Origin: CAVQFO01 sp963711725
GTDB taxonomy: Bacteria > Pseudomonadota > Gammaproteobacteria > Nitrococcales > Aquisalimonadaceae
NCBI GenBank assembly: GCA_963711725.1
Contig: CAVQFO010000018.1
Coordinates: 210,049 to 274,048 of the forward strand
Length of the DNA: 64,000 nucleotides
Reading direction: 5' to 3'
Shown: piece by piece, positions 27,511 to 36,779 of the stretch
Position numbering within the stretch: the first letter of the stretch is position 1
Layout: every line of letters starts with the position of its first letter
The notes under the pieces: generated by a model
The model's database searches: none
Seen by the model: the letters and a program-made list of their open reading frames with translations, nothing else
Told to the model about the DNA's origin: nothing
Made by a program: the position numbers and the translations under genes

Positions 27511-27717
27511 TCAATGCGGCGGTGTCTGGCGGCGGGCCAGTCGAGCGAGCGCCATGATGGGCGACCCCACCAGGAAGATGGCGAGAATAACGAACGCGAC
27601 GGGAATCATCCACGCCGGCAGCCGGGGCCAGACATAGACCACGAATCCGTAGATCAGGACGCCATAGAGCATGGCAACTAAGGGCGTCGCGATCAGGGCC
27701 GTGACTGTCCGATTCAT
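27511..27717 (-). CDS. Small membrane protein with two helices
   Basis: A 68-residue protein with two hydrophobic segments (TALIATPLVAMLYGVLIYGF and WMIPVAFVILAIFLVGSPIM), ending in a basic tail ARLARRQTPPH. I do not recognise a family. It follows the phosphoribulokinase-like gene by seven bases on the same strand and ends 77 bases before the GGDEF gene start, so it may be part of either transcript. Confidence 0.55.
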   Translation of the reverse strand: MNRTVTALIATPLVAMLYGVLIYGFVVYVWPRLPAWMIPVAFVILAIFLVGSPIMALARLARRQTPPH

Positions 27718-27724
27718 CGATTCG

Positions 27725-28792
27725 TTACTCGGTGGCGCGGAGCGCGCGTCGATTGGCGTGGTCTTTCAGGCTCCATCCGCGGAGCATTGCGGCGATGTGC
27801 CCCAGAAACGGCCAGGCCACCAGGGACTGCGTGAAGCGAATGGTGGAATTGCTCTCCTGGTCCGGCTGTCCCAGGCCGATCTCTGCATGCAGTCCGGTCA
27901 GGCCCATGATCTCGGTTTCCAGCTGTTGCAGGGAATCCAGCGGGATCACCCCGTCCACGTGCATGACGTTGACCCGCTTGCCCCAATAGGTGCTGGGAAC
28001 GGCGGCCAGCATAAACGGAGGCGCGTCCCCCTGGGTGAGGGCGTTGAGGTCCACCGGCAGATGAAGGGGAGGCAAAGGATCGTCGGTGGGACTGACGATC
28101 ACCTCCATGTGGTAGCAGTTGTCGGGGATGCTGCCGTCGTAGTGTTGATTCGCCAGGGCGGAGAGGTGGCTTTCGTGAATCTTTATGACCACATCCGCAT
28201 GGGTCTTCTGGAAGTCGATCCATCGTTTGTAGGCGGTTTCCCGGCGTTGCATTTCGTCTTCGACATCGTCGGGATCGTGGCCGCGGTCGATAACGTCCCG
28301 CTCCATCTTCCAGCGCCACTTCACTTCCCGGTCGGAGTCCACGTACAAGGTGAAGTCCAGAAACTCCGCGAATTCCGGATAGAGGGCGTGGAGCCCCTCC
28401 ACGATGATCACCGGGGTTGCGGTGATGACCTGGGGGATGTCGAAGGAGCCTGTCTGATGGTTGTAGATGGGTATTTCCACCGATTTGCCGGTGCGCAGGC
28501 CGGCTAGATGGCTCCGGATCAGGTCCAGATGGTTGGCCGCGGGATCCAGCGGGAGGCGGCCGCTGCGCCGGCGCTGTGCCCGGTCTTCCTTGTGGTAGCC
28601 GTCCAGGGAAATGGATGTGACGATGTCGTTGCCCAACAGTCGGCGAATGCCGTTGGAATAAGTCGTTTTGCCGCTGCCGCTATCGCCGGCCACGCCCAGC
28701 AGAATCGGCCGTTCATAGGTGCCCAGCAGCGCGCGGATATCCATCGCCCGGCCCGAAGCCCTGGCTTTCGGCGGCTTGTCCCGTTCGGTCAT
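27725..28792 (-). CDS. Phosphoribulokinase/uridine kinase-family protein
   Basis: A 355-residue P-loop kinase. The Walker A motif is GVAGDSGSGKTT, then SLDGYHKEDR, and the family signature VEGLHALYPEF is followed by LYVDSDREVKWRWKMERDVIDRG, in the style of class II phosphoribulokinases. Those make ribulose 1,5-bisphosphate, but no carboxylating RuBisCO is in the window (the homologue at 18423 is form IV), so another phosphate acceptor is possible. The C-terminal ~100 residues extend past the usual core. An in-frame ATG at 28744 is an alternative start. Divergent from rraA. Confidence 0.78.
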   Translation of the reverse strand: MTERDKPPKARASGRAMDIRALLGTYERPILLGVAGDSGSGKTTYSNGIRRLLGNDIVTSISLDGYHKEDRAQRRRSGRLPLDPAANHLDLIRSHLAGLRTGKSVEIPIYNHQTGSFDIPQVITATPVIIVEGLHALYPEFAEFLDFTLYVDSDREVKWRWKMERDVIDRGHDPDDVEDEMQRRETAYKRWIDFQKTHADVVIKIHESHLSALANQHYDGSIPDNCYHMEVIVSPTDDPLPPLHLPVDLNALTQGDAPPFMLAAVPSTYWGKRVNVMHVDGVIPLDSLQQLETEIMGLTGLHAEIGLGQPDQESNSTIRFTQSLVAWPFLGHIAAMLRGWSLKDHANRRALRATE

Positions 28793-28934
28793 CGTTGTTG
28801 AATCCTTTGTTGAGCAACATGCGCGGTGAGCTGGGCGCTCCGTGCAGTGTGCAGTACCATTGTGGTCTCGCCCTCGGGGATGTCAATTGGGGGCGGCGCG
28901 ACCCGTCCGGGAACCAGCAACCAAGGAGATGCCG

Positions 28935-29414
28935 ATGAGCCTTAAAACCACCGATTTGTGTGACGAACACTCCGCGGAGCTCAAGATCGCCTCACCGATG
29001 TTTCGCGATTACGGCGGCAGCAAGCTGTTCAACGGAGCGATAAGCACCGCCAAGGTGTTCGAGGACAATTCGCTGGTGCGGGCTGCTCTGGAGGAGCCCG
29101 GGGAAGGCCGTGTACTGGTCGTGGACGGGGGCGGGTCCATGCGCTGCGCATTGCTGGGGGACAACCTGGCGGCGCTGGGTCAGCGCAATGGTTGGGCGGG
29201 TGTGGTGGTGTACGGCTGCATTCGGGACTCCGCGGATATCGCGGGTATTGAAATCGGAGTCAAGGCGCTCAATACCCATCCGCTCAAAAGCGTCAAGAAG
29301 GGCATCGGCGAGCGAGATGTTCCGGTTACATTTGCCGGGCTGACGTTTCACCCCGGAGAGTTCCTTTACGCTGATGAAGACGGCCTGATCGTGTCCCGTG
29401 CCGCCCTGGGTTGA
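28935..29414 (+). CDS. rraA: RraA-family protein (RNase E regulator / 4-carboxy-type aldolase fold)
   Basis: A 159-residue RraA protein. In E. coli RraA binds RNase E and lowers its activity; relatives are 4-hydroxy-4-methyl-2-oxoglutarate aldolases. The N-terminus TTDLCDEHSAEL, the GDNLAALGQRNGWAGVVVYG run with GCIRD, and the C-terminal FHPGEFLYADEDGLIVS are family hallmarks. GDNLA plus RD keeps the aldolase metal-site layout, so sequence alone does not choose. AAGGAG precedes ATG 28935. Followed by a CBS gene 72 bases downstream. Confidence 0.88.
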   Translation: MSLKTTDLCDEHSAELKIASPMFRDYGGSKLFNGAISTAKVFEDNSLVRAALEEPGEGRVLVVDGGGSMRCALLGDNLAALGQRNGWAGVVVYGCIRDSADIAGIEIGVKALNTHPLKSVKKGIGERDVPVTFAGLTFHPGEFLYADEDGLIVSRAALG

Positions 29415-29486
29415 AGACGCTTCCATTTGTCGGAGGACGGCCCAATATTGGCCGTTGAGGACGGACTCCAATTGGGGGGTGTATTT

Positions 29487-29954
29487 ATGGAAGAGCCAGT
29501 TAGCGTAATTCTCGATACCAAGGGCCGGACGGTCTTCTCGGTATCGCCGGACGCATCGGTGGCCGATGCGGTGAGCTTGATGAACGAAAAGAACATTGGT
29601 GGGTTGGCCGTGGTGGAAAACGGCCGGCTGGCCGGTGTTTTCACGGAGCGGGACGTACTGCGGCGCATTGTCGACGCCCAGCGGGATCCCAAGCAGACGC
29701 GGGTCGGAGAGGTGATGACCTCGCAGGTGGTCTATATCCGCAGTACCACCACTATTGAAGAGGCGTTGGTGATTGTCACCGGCAAGCGTTGTCGGCACCT
29801 GCCGGTGATGGACGACGACGAATTGGTGGGCATGGTGTCCATCGGTGATTTGACCCGATGGGTGGTCAGCGGACAGGAATACCGGATCGCGGAGCTTACG
29901 GAGTACATCTCCGGCAACTACGCACCGCACCGCAAGCCGGGGATGAATGCGTGA
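29487..29954 (+). CDS. CBS-domain-pair protein
   Basis: A 155-residue stand-alone tandem CBS protein, the sort that binds adenine nucleotides to sense energy state. The two CBS repeats are about residues 10-65 (NIGGLAVVENGRLAGVFTERD) and 75-130 (RCRHLPVMDDDELVGMVSIGD). ATG 29487 follows a G-run ribosome site. Its stop overlaps an in-frame ATG for the Hsp15 gene, so the two are probably cotranscribed. No partner enzyme is identifiable. Confidence 0.87.
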   Translation: MEEPVSVILDTKGRTVFSVSPDASVADAVSLMNEKNIGGLAVVENGRLAGVFTERDVLRRIVDAQRDPKQTRVGEVMTSQVVYIRSTTTIEEALVIVTGKRCRHLPVMDDDELVGMVSIGDLTRWVVSGQEYRIAELTEYISGNYAPHRKPGMNA

Positions 29955-29967
29955 AGGCCGGGTGCCG

Positions 29968-30360
29968 ATGAGCGAAAGCCGTGCGGTTCGATTGGACAAG
30001 TGGCTTTGGGCGGCGCGTTTCTTCAAGACGCGCCGCCTTGCCTCCGACGCCATCAAGGGCGGCAAGGTTGAGCTTAACGGCGTGCGGGCCAAACCCGCCA
30101 AGGACGTTCGGGTAGGGGACCGTTTGTCCGTGCACAAGGATGCGTTCGAGTTCGTGGTGGAGGTGGAAGGGCTTTCGGAAAAGCGTGGGCCGGCCACCGA
30201 AGCCGTGAAACTCTATACCGAGACCGAAGACAGCATGCGGCGGCGCGAGGAACTGAAGGAGCAGCTTCGGGCCCAGGCCAGGGCTTTTCCCCGGCCGGAC
30301 CATCGGCCCGGGAAACGGGATCGTCGGGATCTGGCTGCCTTCAAGCGCGGGAACGAATAG
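29968..30360 (+). CDS. hslR: Ribosome-associated heat shock protein Hsp15
   Basis: A 130-residue S4-domain RNA-binding protein; E. coli Hsp15 binds stalled 50S subunits carrying peptidyl-tRNA. The S4 domain is at the N-terminus (RLDKWLWAARFFKTRRLA, then GGKVELNGVRAKPAKDVRVG), and the basic tail RPGKRDRRDLAAFKRG matches the family. ATG 29968 begins the standard MSESRAVRLDKWLW; an ATG at 29947 overlapping the CBS stop is an alternative. Converges on dnaE2 with 5 bases between stops. Confidence 0.9.
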   Translation: MSESRAVRLDKWLWAARFFKTRRLASDAIKGGKVELNGVRAKPAKDVRVGDRLSVHKDAFEFVVEVEGLSEKRGPATEAVKLYTETEDSMRRREELKEQLRAQARAFPRPDHRPGKRDRRDLAAFKRGNE

Positions 30361-30365
30361 CGGCG

Positions 30366-33300
30366 TCAGCGGAAGTCCCGGGACGAGGTGACCAGCTCTC
30401 CCAGCAGATCGCTGTGATCTTCCAGGCGTCCGGCGATCAAATGCCGGACCTCTCCCCGGCGCTCCCAGATACCCACCACACCCAACAGCCGGGCACCCAG
30501 CAGAATCCTGCGCTGGCGTTCCGCCAGATCCTTCCAGACCACCACGTTGACGATGCCCGTTTCGTCTTCCAGGGTCACGAAGGTCACGCCGCTGGCGGAA
30601 CCGGGGCGCTGGCGGGTGATCACGATGCCGGCGGCCCGGGCCAGACGCTTGCTCTCCACGGTTCGGAGATCCGCCGAGCTCTTGAAGCGCAAGGCCCGCA
30701 GGCGAGGGCGAAGCAATGCCAATGGATGACGGCCCAGGGTGAAGCCCAGGCTGGCGTAGTCCTCCAGAAGATTCTCCGCCTCTCCCGGTGGCTCCAGAAC
30801 CGGTGCCTGATCACGGATCTCCATGCCGTTGTTGAAGATGGGCGATGCCGGTTCCGTTCCCAGCACATCCCACCAGGCGGCGCGGCGATCGCCGCTCAGG
30901 CTTTGCAGGGTGTTGGCGTGGCTTAGGGCGGCAAGTGCGCGCCGGTCCAGACGGGCGCGGTCGGCCATGTCCTGTACGGATTTCAGCGGGGCTTCCAGGC
31001 GGGCGCGGACCAGTCGCCGGGCGGCCTGTTCCGACAATCCGTTTACCAGCCTCAAGCCCAGCCTCAAGGCGATCTCACCGCGCCGGGTGCGTTCCAGGGT
31101 GCAGTCCCAATCACTGGTGGCGACGTCTGCGGGCAGCACCGGGACATCATGTTCGCGGGCGTCCCGGATCAGTTGAGCGGGGGCGTAAAAGCCCATGGGC
31201 TGGCTGTTGAGCAGGGCGCAGGTGAACGCGGCCGGGTAGTGGTGCTTGAGCCAGGCCGAGACATAAACCAGCAGGGCGAAGCTGGCGGCGTGGGATTCGG
31301 GAAAGCCATATTCACCGAAACCCTGAATCTGGCGGAATATCTGCCGGGCAAATTCCTCGGAATAGTTCCGTTCCCGCATGCCCTGGATGAGGCGTTGCTC
31401 GAAGTGCTCCAAGCCGCCGCGCTTGCGCCACGCGGCCATGGATCGGCGCAGCCGGTCGGCTTCGCCGGGAGTAAAGCCGGCGGCTACCACGGCCAGTTGC
31501 ATGACCTGTTCCTGGAAGATGGGCACCCCCAAGGTGCGTTCCAGCACGCTCCTGACCGCATCGCTGGGATAACGAACCGGCTCCAGGCCCTCGCGCCGCC
31601 GCAGATACGGATGGACCATGTCCCCTTGAATCGGTCCCGGCCGCACGATGGAGACTTCGATGACCAGATCATAGAAATTCTTCGGCCTCAATCGCGGCAG
31701 CATGGCCATCTGGGCCCGGGATTCGATTTGAAATACGCCCACGGTGTCGGCCCGCTGGATCATCCGGTAGACCCGGGCGTCGTCGGGGGCGATGCCGGCA
31801 AGGCTGTGTGAACGGCCGTAATGCGTCTCCACCAAGGCCAGGCATTTGCGGATGGCGGTGAGCATGCCCAGGGCCAGGCAATCCACTTTGAGCAGGCCCA
31901 GTGCTTCCAGGTCATCCTTGTCCCACTGAATGACGGTGCGCCCCTTCATGGCGGCATTCTCGGTGGGTACCAGTTGCGATAGGGGCCCCCGGGAGATCAC
32001 GAAACCGCCGGTGTGCTGGGATAAATGGCGGGGAAAGCCGATCATCAGGCCGGCCAGCTTCAATATCCGGCGCATGACGGGATTGTCCGGATCGAATCCG
32101 CTTTCCCGCACGCGTTCGGGGCGGATGCGCCCTCCGTCCCACCACTGCAAGGTCTTGGTCAGGCGGTCCACCTGATGGGGTTCCAGGCCCAGGGCCCGTG
32201 CGGCATCCCGCAGCGCGCTGCGCGGCCGGTAGGAAATGACGGTGGCCGCCAGGGCGGCGCGGTGGCGGCCGTACTTGGCGTAGATGTACTGGATGACCTC
32301 TTCCCGGCGTTCGTGTTCGAAGTCCACGTCGATGTCCGGCGGCTCGTCCCGTTCTTTGGAGACGAACCGCTCGAACAACAGGTTGCTGCGCGCCGGGTCC
32401 ACCTCGGTGATCCCCAGGCAGAAGCAGACCGCCGAATTGGCGGCGGAACCACGGCCCTGGCAGAGGATGCCGCGGCCCCGGGCGAATTCCACCAGATCGT
32501 GCACGGTGAGAAAAAAGGGCTCGTAGCGCAGTTCCTGGATCAGGTCCAGCTCGTGCCGTATCTGCTTTCGCAGGGATTCGCCGATACCCTCGGGCCAGCG
32601 ACGCCGGATGCCCTGTTCGGTGAGCTCCCGCAGGTATTGGGTAGGTGTCATGCCCGGAGGCACCAGTTCCTCCGGGTATTCGTAGCGCAGCTCTTCCAGG
32701 GAGAAACGGCAACGCCGGGCGACGTGCAGGGTTTCCCGAAGCAGGGCATCGGGGTAAAGACGGCCCAACTGCCTCATTCCCCGCAGGTGTGCTTCGCCGT
32801 TGGCCGACAGTGCGTGGCCCAACTGATGGATCGGGCGATTGAGTCGAACGGCGGTCAGCGTATCCAGAAGGGCCCGCCGGCCGCGTTTGTGCATGCGGAC
32901 TCCGCCGCAGGCCAGAGCCGGCAGCCCCGCGGTCCCGGCGGCCTGGGCGAGCCGCGCCAGCCGACCCTGGTCGTCGGGCCCGGCATGGAGCTCCACGCCC
33001 ACCCAGCCCCGCCCCCTGAAATGCCGCGAGAACCAGCGCAGCCGGGGTTCATCGGGTGGATCTTCGGGGAGCAGCAGGGCCAGGCAGTCGGGCACGGCGT
33101 GTTCGACCTGATCGCGGCTCAGGCGATAGTGGCCCTTCGGGGCCTGGCTGCGGCCCAGCGAGATCAGCGCGGAGAGCTGGCCGTAGGCTCGGCGGTCCGG
33201 GGCCAGGAACACCAGGTGGGCGCCGTCTTCGAGGCGGATTTCACTGCCCACGATCAAGTGCAGGTGGTGCTCCCGGGCGGCCATATGGGCGCGGACAATG

Positions 33301-33440
33301 CCGGCCACTGAGCATTCGTCGGTAATGGCCAGGCTGTGATACCCCAGCTCCGCGGCGCGTTGGACCAGTTCTTCCGGGTGGGAGGCGCCGCGAAGAAAAC
33401 TGAAGTTGCTGAGACAGTGCAGCTCGGCGTAAGCGGGCAT
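30366..33440 (-). CDS. dnaE2: Error-prone DNA polymerase DnaE2 (ImuC)
   Basis: A 1024-residue C-family polymerase for damage tolerance. The N-terminal PHP domain (AYAELHCLSNFSFLRGASHP) is followed by the polymerase core, with the catalytic acids in PPDIDVDFEHERREEVIQYI, HLSQHTGGFVIS and FPESHAASFALLVYVSAWLK, and a C-terminal OB fold (GIVITRQRPGSASGVTFVTL). ATG 33440 was chosen because the PHP domain starts there; the open frame continues 5' into imuB without homology. Last gene of the lexA-imuA-imuB-dnaE2 operon; works with ImuA and ImuB in SOS mutagenesis. Confidence 0.94.
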   Translation of the reverse strand: MPAYAELHCLSNFSFLRGASHPEELVQRAAELGYHSLAITDECSVAGIVRAHMAAREHHLHLIVGSEIRLEDGAHLVFLAPDRRAYGQLSALISLGRSQAPKGHYRLSRDQVEHAVPDCLALLLPEDPPDEPRLRWFSRHFRGRGWVGVELHAGPDDQGRLARLAQAAGTAGLPALACGGVRMHKRGRRALLDTLTAVRLNRPIHQLGHALSANGEAHLRGMRQLGRLYPDALLRETLHVARRCRFSLEELRYEYPEELVPPGMTPTQYLRELTEQGIRRRWPEGIGESLRKQIRHELDLIQELRYEPFFLTVHDLVEFARGRGILCQGRGSAANSAVCFCLGITEVDPARSNLLFERFVSKERDEPPDIDVDFEHERREEVIQYIYAKYGRHRAALAATVISYRPRSALRDAARALGLEPHQVDRLTKTLQWWDGGRIRPERVRESGFDPDNPVMRRILKLAGLMIGFPRHLSQHTGGFVISRGPLSQLVPTENAAMKGRTVIQWDKDDLEALGLLKVDCLALGMLTAIRKCLALVETHYGRSHSLAGIAPDDARVYRMIQRADTVGVFQIESRAQMAMLPRLRPKNFYDLVIEVSIVRPGPIQGDMVHPYLRRREGLEPVRYPSDAVRSVLERTLGVPIFQEQVMQLAVVAAGFTPGEADRLRRSMAAWRKRGGLEHFEQRLIQGMRERNYSEEFARQIFRQIQGFGEYGFPESHAASFALLVYVSAWLKHHYPAAFTCALLNSQPMGFYAPAQLIRDAREHDVPVLPADVATSDWDCTLERTRRGEIALRLGLRLVNGLSEQAARRLVRARLEAPLKSVQDMADRARLDRRALAALSHANTLQSLSGDRRAAWWDVLGTEPASPIFNNGMEIRDQAPVLEPPGEAENLLEDYASLGFTLGRHPLALLRPRLRALRFKSSADLRTVESKRLARAAGIVITRQRPGSASGVTFVTLEDETGIVNVVVWKDLAERQRRILLGARLLGVVGIWERRGEVRHLIAGRLEDHSDLLGELVTSSRDFR

Positions 33441-33466
33441 GCGGAGTTCCTCCTCGCTTGCCGGAT

Positions 33467-34892
33467 TCAGCCGAACAGTCCGTGCAAATACCACAGGCGT
33501 CGCCGACGCTCCCGGAATATCCAGAGCCGCTCGCCATCGGGGTTTTGGGCTATGTAGTAATCCCGGCAGACATCGTCTCCGTCCCACCAGCCGGTTTCGA
33601 TGCGTTCCGGGCCCTGATGAAGAACCAACGGCCCTCGCCATACGGGCTGGCTGTGCTTTTGTCTGAGCTCCAGTGGGGCGGGCAGCAGCCACAGGGGGCG
33701 ATTGATGTTCCCGGCCTGTGCTGTGCCGGAGCCCGGTTTGACCAGGGCCCAGGCCCGTTCGGGGCGGTGTTCGGGCACGCTGCCGAGTCCTGTGACGGCG
33801 TCCTCGCCCAAGCGAGCCACGATGCGTTCCACCAGCAGATCCCAGTGTTCCTCGACGTGCTGCTGGCATTCATCCAGCAGATCGGCCGGAGCAGGCGAAA
33901 AACGCTCGATGCGACCGGCCCGCAGCTCGATATGGCGTACCGGCTCGGGGAGTTCCACGCGCTCCAGGCGTTCCCGCAGCAGCCGCATAAGATGATCAGC
34001 ATCGCGGCTGGGGGCCAGCAGTCCCAGTTCCACCTGCGTGGTGGGGTGCCGGGGATGTCTCAACGCAAGCCTCAGGCGTTGAATCCCACCGTCCAGTCCC
34101 CGCAGCAAGCCGGCCAGTTCCAGGATCAGCCGATGAGCGGCGAACAGCAGGGCGTCCGTATCGTGGGCTTCGGCGGGCAATTCCAGGCCGCTGCGGAATC
34201 GGGGCGGCGGCAGAAACGGTGTTCTGGGGTCGTTGTCCTGTCCCAGGGCCCGATCCAGGGTTTCCGGGATATCCCGCCCCAGGCGCCGGGCCAGCCCCTT
34301 TCGAGGCAGTTGCAGGCATTCGCCCAAGGTCCGTACCCCCAAACCATTCAGGGCCGTCTTCTGCTTATCGGTGAGATCCAATAGATCCACCGGCAGAACG
34401 GCCAGCCGGTCCGGCAGGTGGCGAAGTTCCAAAACGGGGTTCGTGATTCCGGCACGGGCTAGCAGCCAGGCGGCGCCGGGGGTCGGGGCAATGCCCAGCC
34501 GGGCTTGGTGTCCCAGGGCTTCAATACCTGTTTGGACGGATCTGGTGAGGGTGTTCAGGCCTCCGAGCAGGCGCAGGCTGGCTCCGATTTCCAATAACAG
34601 GCCGTTGGGGGGGTGAAGGCTGACCAAAGAAGTGAATTGCAGCGCCCAGGCGGCCAGCCGCCGCAGCATCGAGTCTTCCTGCCCGGGTGCGCGATCCCGA
34701 AGGAGCAGGTTCGGGGAAAGGGCCTGGGCTGCGTTCAATTTCAACCCCGGTTCCACGCCTTGTTCCCGGGCGGCGGCTGTTGGCCGCCAGTACGTGCTGA
34801 TGCTCGCAAACCGCAAAAGCCTGCCCCTGATCAAGGCTTCGGGAATAAACCTCCAGGGGGAGCAGATGGAAATGAATGCCGAGCCAGAGCAT
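33467..34892 (-). pseudogene. imuB: ImuB, Y-family polymerase-like SOS mutagenesis protein, frameshifted
   Basis: ImuB is a catalytically dead Y-family polymerase that links DnaE2 to the sliding clamp. The N-terminus LWLGIHFHLLPLEVYSR begins at ATG 34892 and runs to HQHVLAAN. Near 34771-34780, in a GCC repeat, the frame changes and AAAREQGVEPGLKLNAAQ follows through to the family C-terminus DYYIAQNPDGERLWIFRERR. Adding one base closes the gap. The corrected length of about 475 residues is normal. Since the rest of the operon is intact I suspect a base-level error, not a dead gene. Confidence 0.85.
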
Positions 34893-34944
34893 GAGGCAGA
34901 CCGTCGATCGGGAACAAGGCGTGGAGCGTCCATCGTCGGGTATT

Positions 34945-35886
34945 TCACGGACAGTCCTGCCTGCTGATTTCAAATGAAATATCCGAGGCAATCGTTTGTT
35001 CAAGATCGAAATTTTCTGAACAAAGAGGATGCTGCTCCCGTGGCGTTCCCGGCAAAACCCAACCTGCGCGGGAGGATGGTCGTTGCGCTTCTCTGGCGGG
35101 GGAAGCGGGAGGTCCATCTGTGAGATCTGAGAGCGCATGGCCGGTATGGCCGATGGGCGCTGCACAGGCCGGGAACGACGGGCGATAGGGCGAGCAACCC
35201 GGGGCAGCGAGCCGCGGGCCGTGCGCCGGCCTCGGCTCCTGAGGAACCGGGGTGGGGGTGTCGGCCCTGGTGAGATCGATCCGGATACGGCGGTGAGCCT
35301 TGCCGCCTCGGCATTTCAGCAGTTCCAGGCTCAGGGCGCTGTCTTCCTTGCTGAGATGAAAACGCAGGTGGGCGGGAGAGGCGGTTTCGGCTTCCCGGGC
35401 CTGGCGGAACAGCACGCCCCAGGTGCGGCCCCGTTCAGCGGCCAGCTGCAGCCGACGCAAGCCCGGGTTGTCCACCTTGCCGGGCCAGGCAATGACGGCG
35501 GCACAGGTGCCGGAGCGCAGGGCCTGTTCCAGGGCCCACAAGGCGTCCTTGTCCTTGCGCGGATGCACCAACAGGATTCGGGACAGATTGACGCCGTGGG
35601 CCGCCAATGCCGGCGCATAGGGTATATGGGGCGGAGCGATCAGAGCGATCCAGCGCCCGGCTTGACTGAGTCGGGCCAAGGCCGGAATAAGCACGCGCAG
35701 CTCGCCGATCCCGGACTGGTCGTGCAGCATTTCGGTGAGGGCGCCGGCCGGCCAACCGCCGCCGGGCAGCAGGGCATCCAGCTCGGCGAAGCCCGTGGCC
35801 ACATGGTCCAGGCCCGTATCCTTGGTTGTCTCTCCAGCGCGCCAAATCCCTGGCTTTTGCAGCAATTCATCAAGTGCCTTGTTCAT
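34945..35886 (-). CDS. imuA: ImuA, SulA/RecA-like SOS mutagenesis protein
   Basis: A 313-residue RecA-superfamily protein of the ImuA/ImuB/DnaE2 mutasome. The N-terminal half has the ImuA pattern (GFAELDALLPGGGWPAGALTE, RWIALIAPPHIPYAPAL, ILLVHPRKDKDALWALEQAL). The C-terminal ~100 residues are Pro/Ala-rich and less conserved, as usual. Lies 77 bases after lexA with no second SOS box between, so it depends on the lexA promoter, and 52 bases before imuB. Confidence 0.9.
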   Translation of the reverse strand: MNKALDELLQKPGIWRAGETTKDTGLDHVATGFAELDALLPGGGWPAGALTEMLHDQSGIGELRVLIPALARLSQAGRWIALIAPPHIPYAPALAAHGVNLSRILLVHPRKDKDALWALEQALRSGTCAAVIAWPGKVDNPGLRRLQLAAERGRTWGVLFRQAREAETASPAHLRFHLSKEDSALSLELLKCRGGKAHRRIRIDLTRADTPTPVPQEPRPAHGPRLAAPGCSPYRPSFPACAAPIGHTGHALSDLTDGPPASPAREAQRPSSRAGWVLPGTPREQHPLCSENFDLEQTIASDISFEISRQDCP

Positions 35887-35963
35887 GGCGCACCTCGTTG
35901 GAGACGGCGTCTCCTCCCTTGGGAGGCAGGGACACCCGTTTCCGGAAGCTTATGGGAGTGGTT

Positions 35964-36566
35964 TTACAGCGGCTGGCCGTTTCGGATCAGGCCTACGCCC
36001 AGCCCTTCGATTTCCAGATGATCGTGCCGCAGATCGACTTCGATAGGCTGGAAATCCGCGTTTTCCGGCAACAGCCGCACACTGTGGCCTTTGCGTTCGA
36101 AGCGCTTTACCGTGACTTCGTCACGCAGCCGGGCCACCACGATCTGGCCGTTGCGGGCTTCCGTGGTCTTGTGCACGGCCAGCAGGTCGCCTTCCAGGAT
36201 GCCCGCGTCCTTCATGCTCAGCCCGCGGACCCGAAGCAGGTAATCCGCCCGGGGCGAGAAAAGTTGCGGATCCAGCTGGCAACGGGAATCGATGTGTTCC
36301 ACCGCCAGCACGGGACTGCCTGCGGCCACCTGGCCCACGATGGGCAGACCGCTTTCCTCGGTCAGCCGGATGCCGCGTGAAGAGCCGGGCTGCAGCTCGA
36401 TGGCGCCTTTCCGGGCCAGCGCCTTGAGATGATCCTCGGCGGCATTGGCCGAGCGGAAACCCAGAGTCCTGGCGATTTCGGCGCGAGTCGGCGGGTAGCC
36501 GGTTTCGGCGATAAAGCCTTTGATCAGATCCAGAATTTCCTGCTGGCGGGCGGTGAGATTTTCCAT
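35964..36566 (-). CDS. lexA: SOS repressor LexA
   Basis: A 200-residue repressor that self-cleaves with RecA filament. The winged-helix DNA-binding domain is first (RQQEILDLIKGFIAETGYPP, then TRAEIARTLGF). The cleavage site is Ala-Gly in QVAAGSPV, the catalytic Ser is in GLSMKDAGI and the Lys in EVTVKRFER. Its promoter carries a canonical SOS box at 36614-36629, so it is autoregulated. It heads the imuA-imuB-dnaE2 operon. Confidence 0.95.
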   Translation of the reverse strand: MENLTARQQEILDLIKGFIAETGYPPTRAEIARTLGFRSANAAEDHLKALARKGAIELQPGSSRGIRLTEESGLPIVGQVAAGSPVLAVEHIDSRCQLDPQLFSPRADYLLRVRGLSMKDAGILEGDLLAVHKTTEARNGQIVVARLRDEVTVKRFERKGHSVRLLPENADFQPIEVDLRHDHLEIEGLGVGLIRNGQPL

Positions 36567-36613
36567 GACGGCGGCCGCTCCTGTGCGGGGATGGCTATGG
36601 CTGTATTCGATGA

Positions 36614-36629
36614 CTGTAAATATATACAG
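36614..36629. promoter_or_regulatory. LexA (SOS) box
   Basis: CTGTAAATATATACAG fits the gammaproteobacterial CTGT-N8-ACAG consensus. It covers the -10 hexamer of the lexA promoter, 48 bases before the lexA start. I see no other copy in the lexA-dnaE2 interval. Confidence 0.92.
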
Positions 36630-36648
36630 TTACCGGCTGGTTCTGCAA
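36621..36648 (-). promoter_or_regulatory. lexA promoter, sigma-70 type
   Basis: On the minus strand, TTGCAG (36648-36643) and TATATA (36626-36621) are separated by 16 bases. The -10 lies inside the SOS box, so LexA binding would block polymerase directly. Confidence 0.7.
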
Positions 36649-36779
36649 GCCTCTTGGAAAAGCCGTTGCGACCCGCTGTCTGATCGGGGGTAGAATTCCG
36701 GCTCTGAACAGGAACCCATAACACAGGCACGCGCGGGCACGGCGGCGCGGCGCCCGGCTCAATGTGAACAGGCTCTTGA

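Noticed and set aside
33441..33869. N-terminal extension of dnaE2
   Set aside because: It overlaps imuB on the same strand in another frame and has no PHP-domain similarity.
35899..35915. Palindrome GGAGACGGCGTCTCC between lexA and imuA as another element copy
   Set aside because: It lacks the CTGATT-TATTCAC part of the arm and the CTAG flanks.
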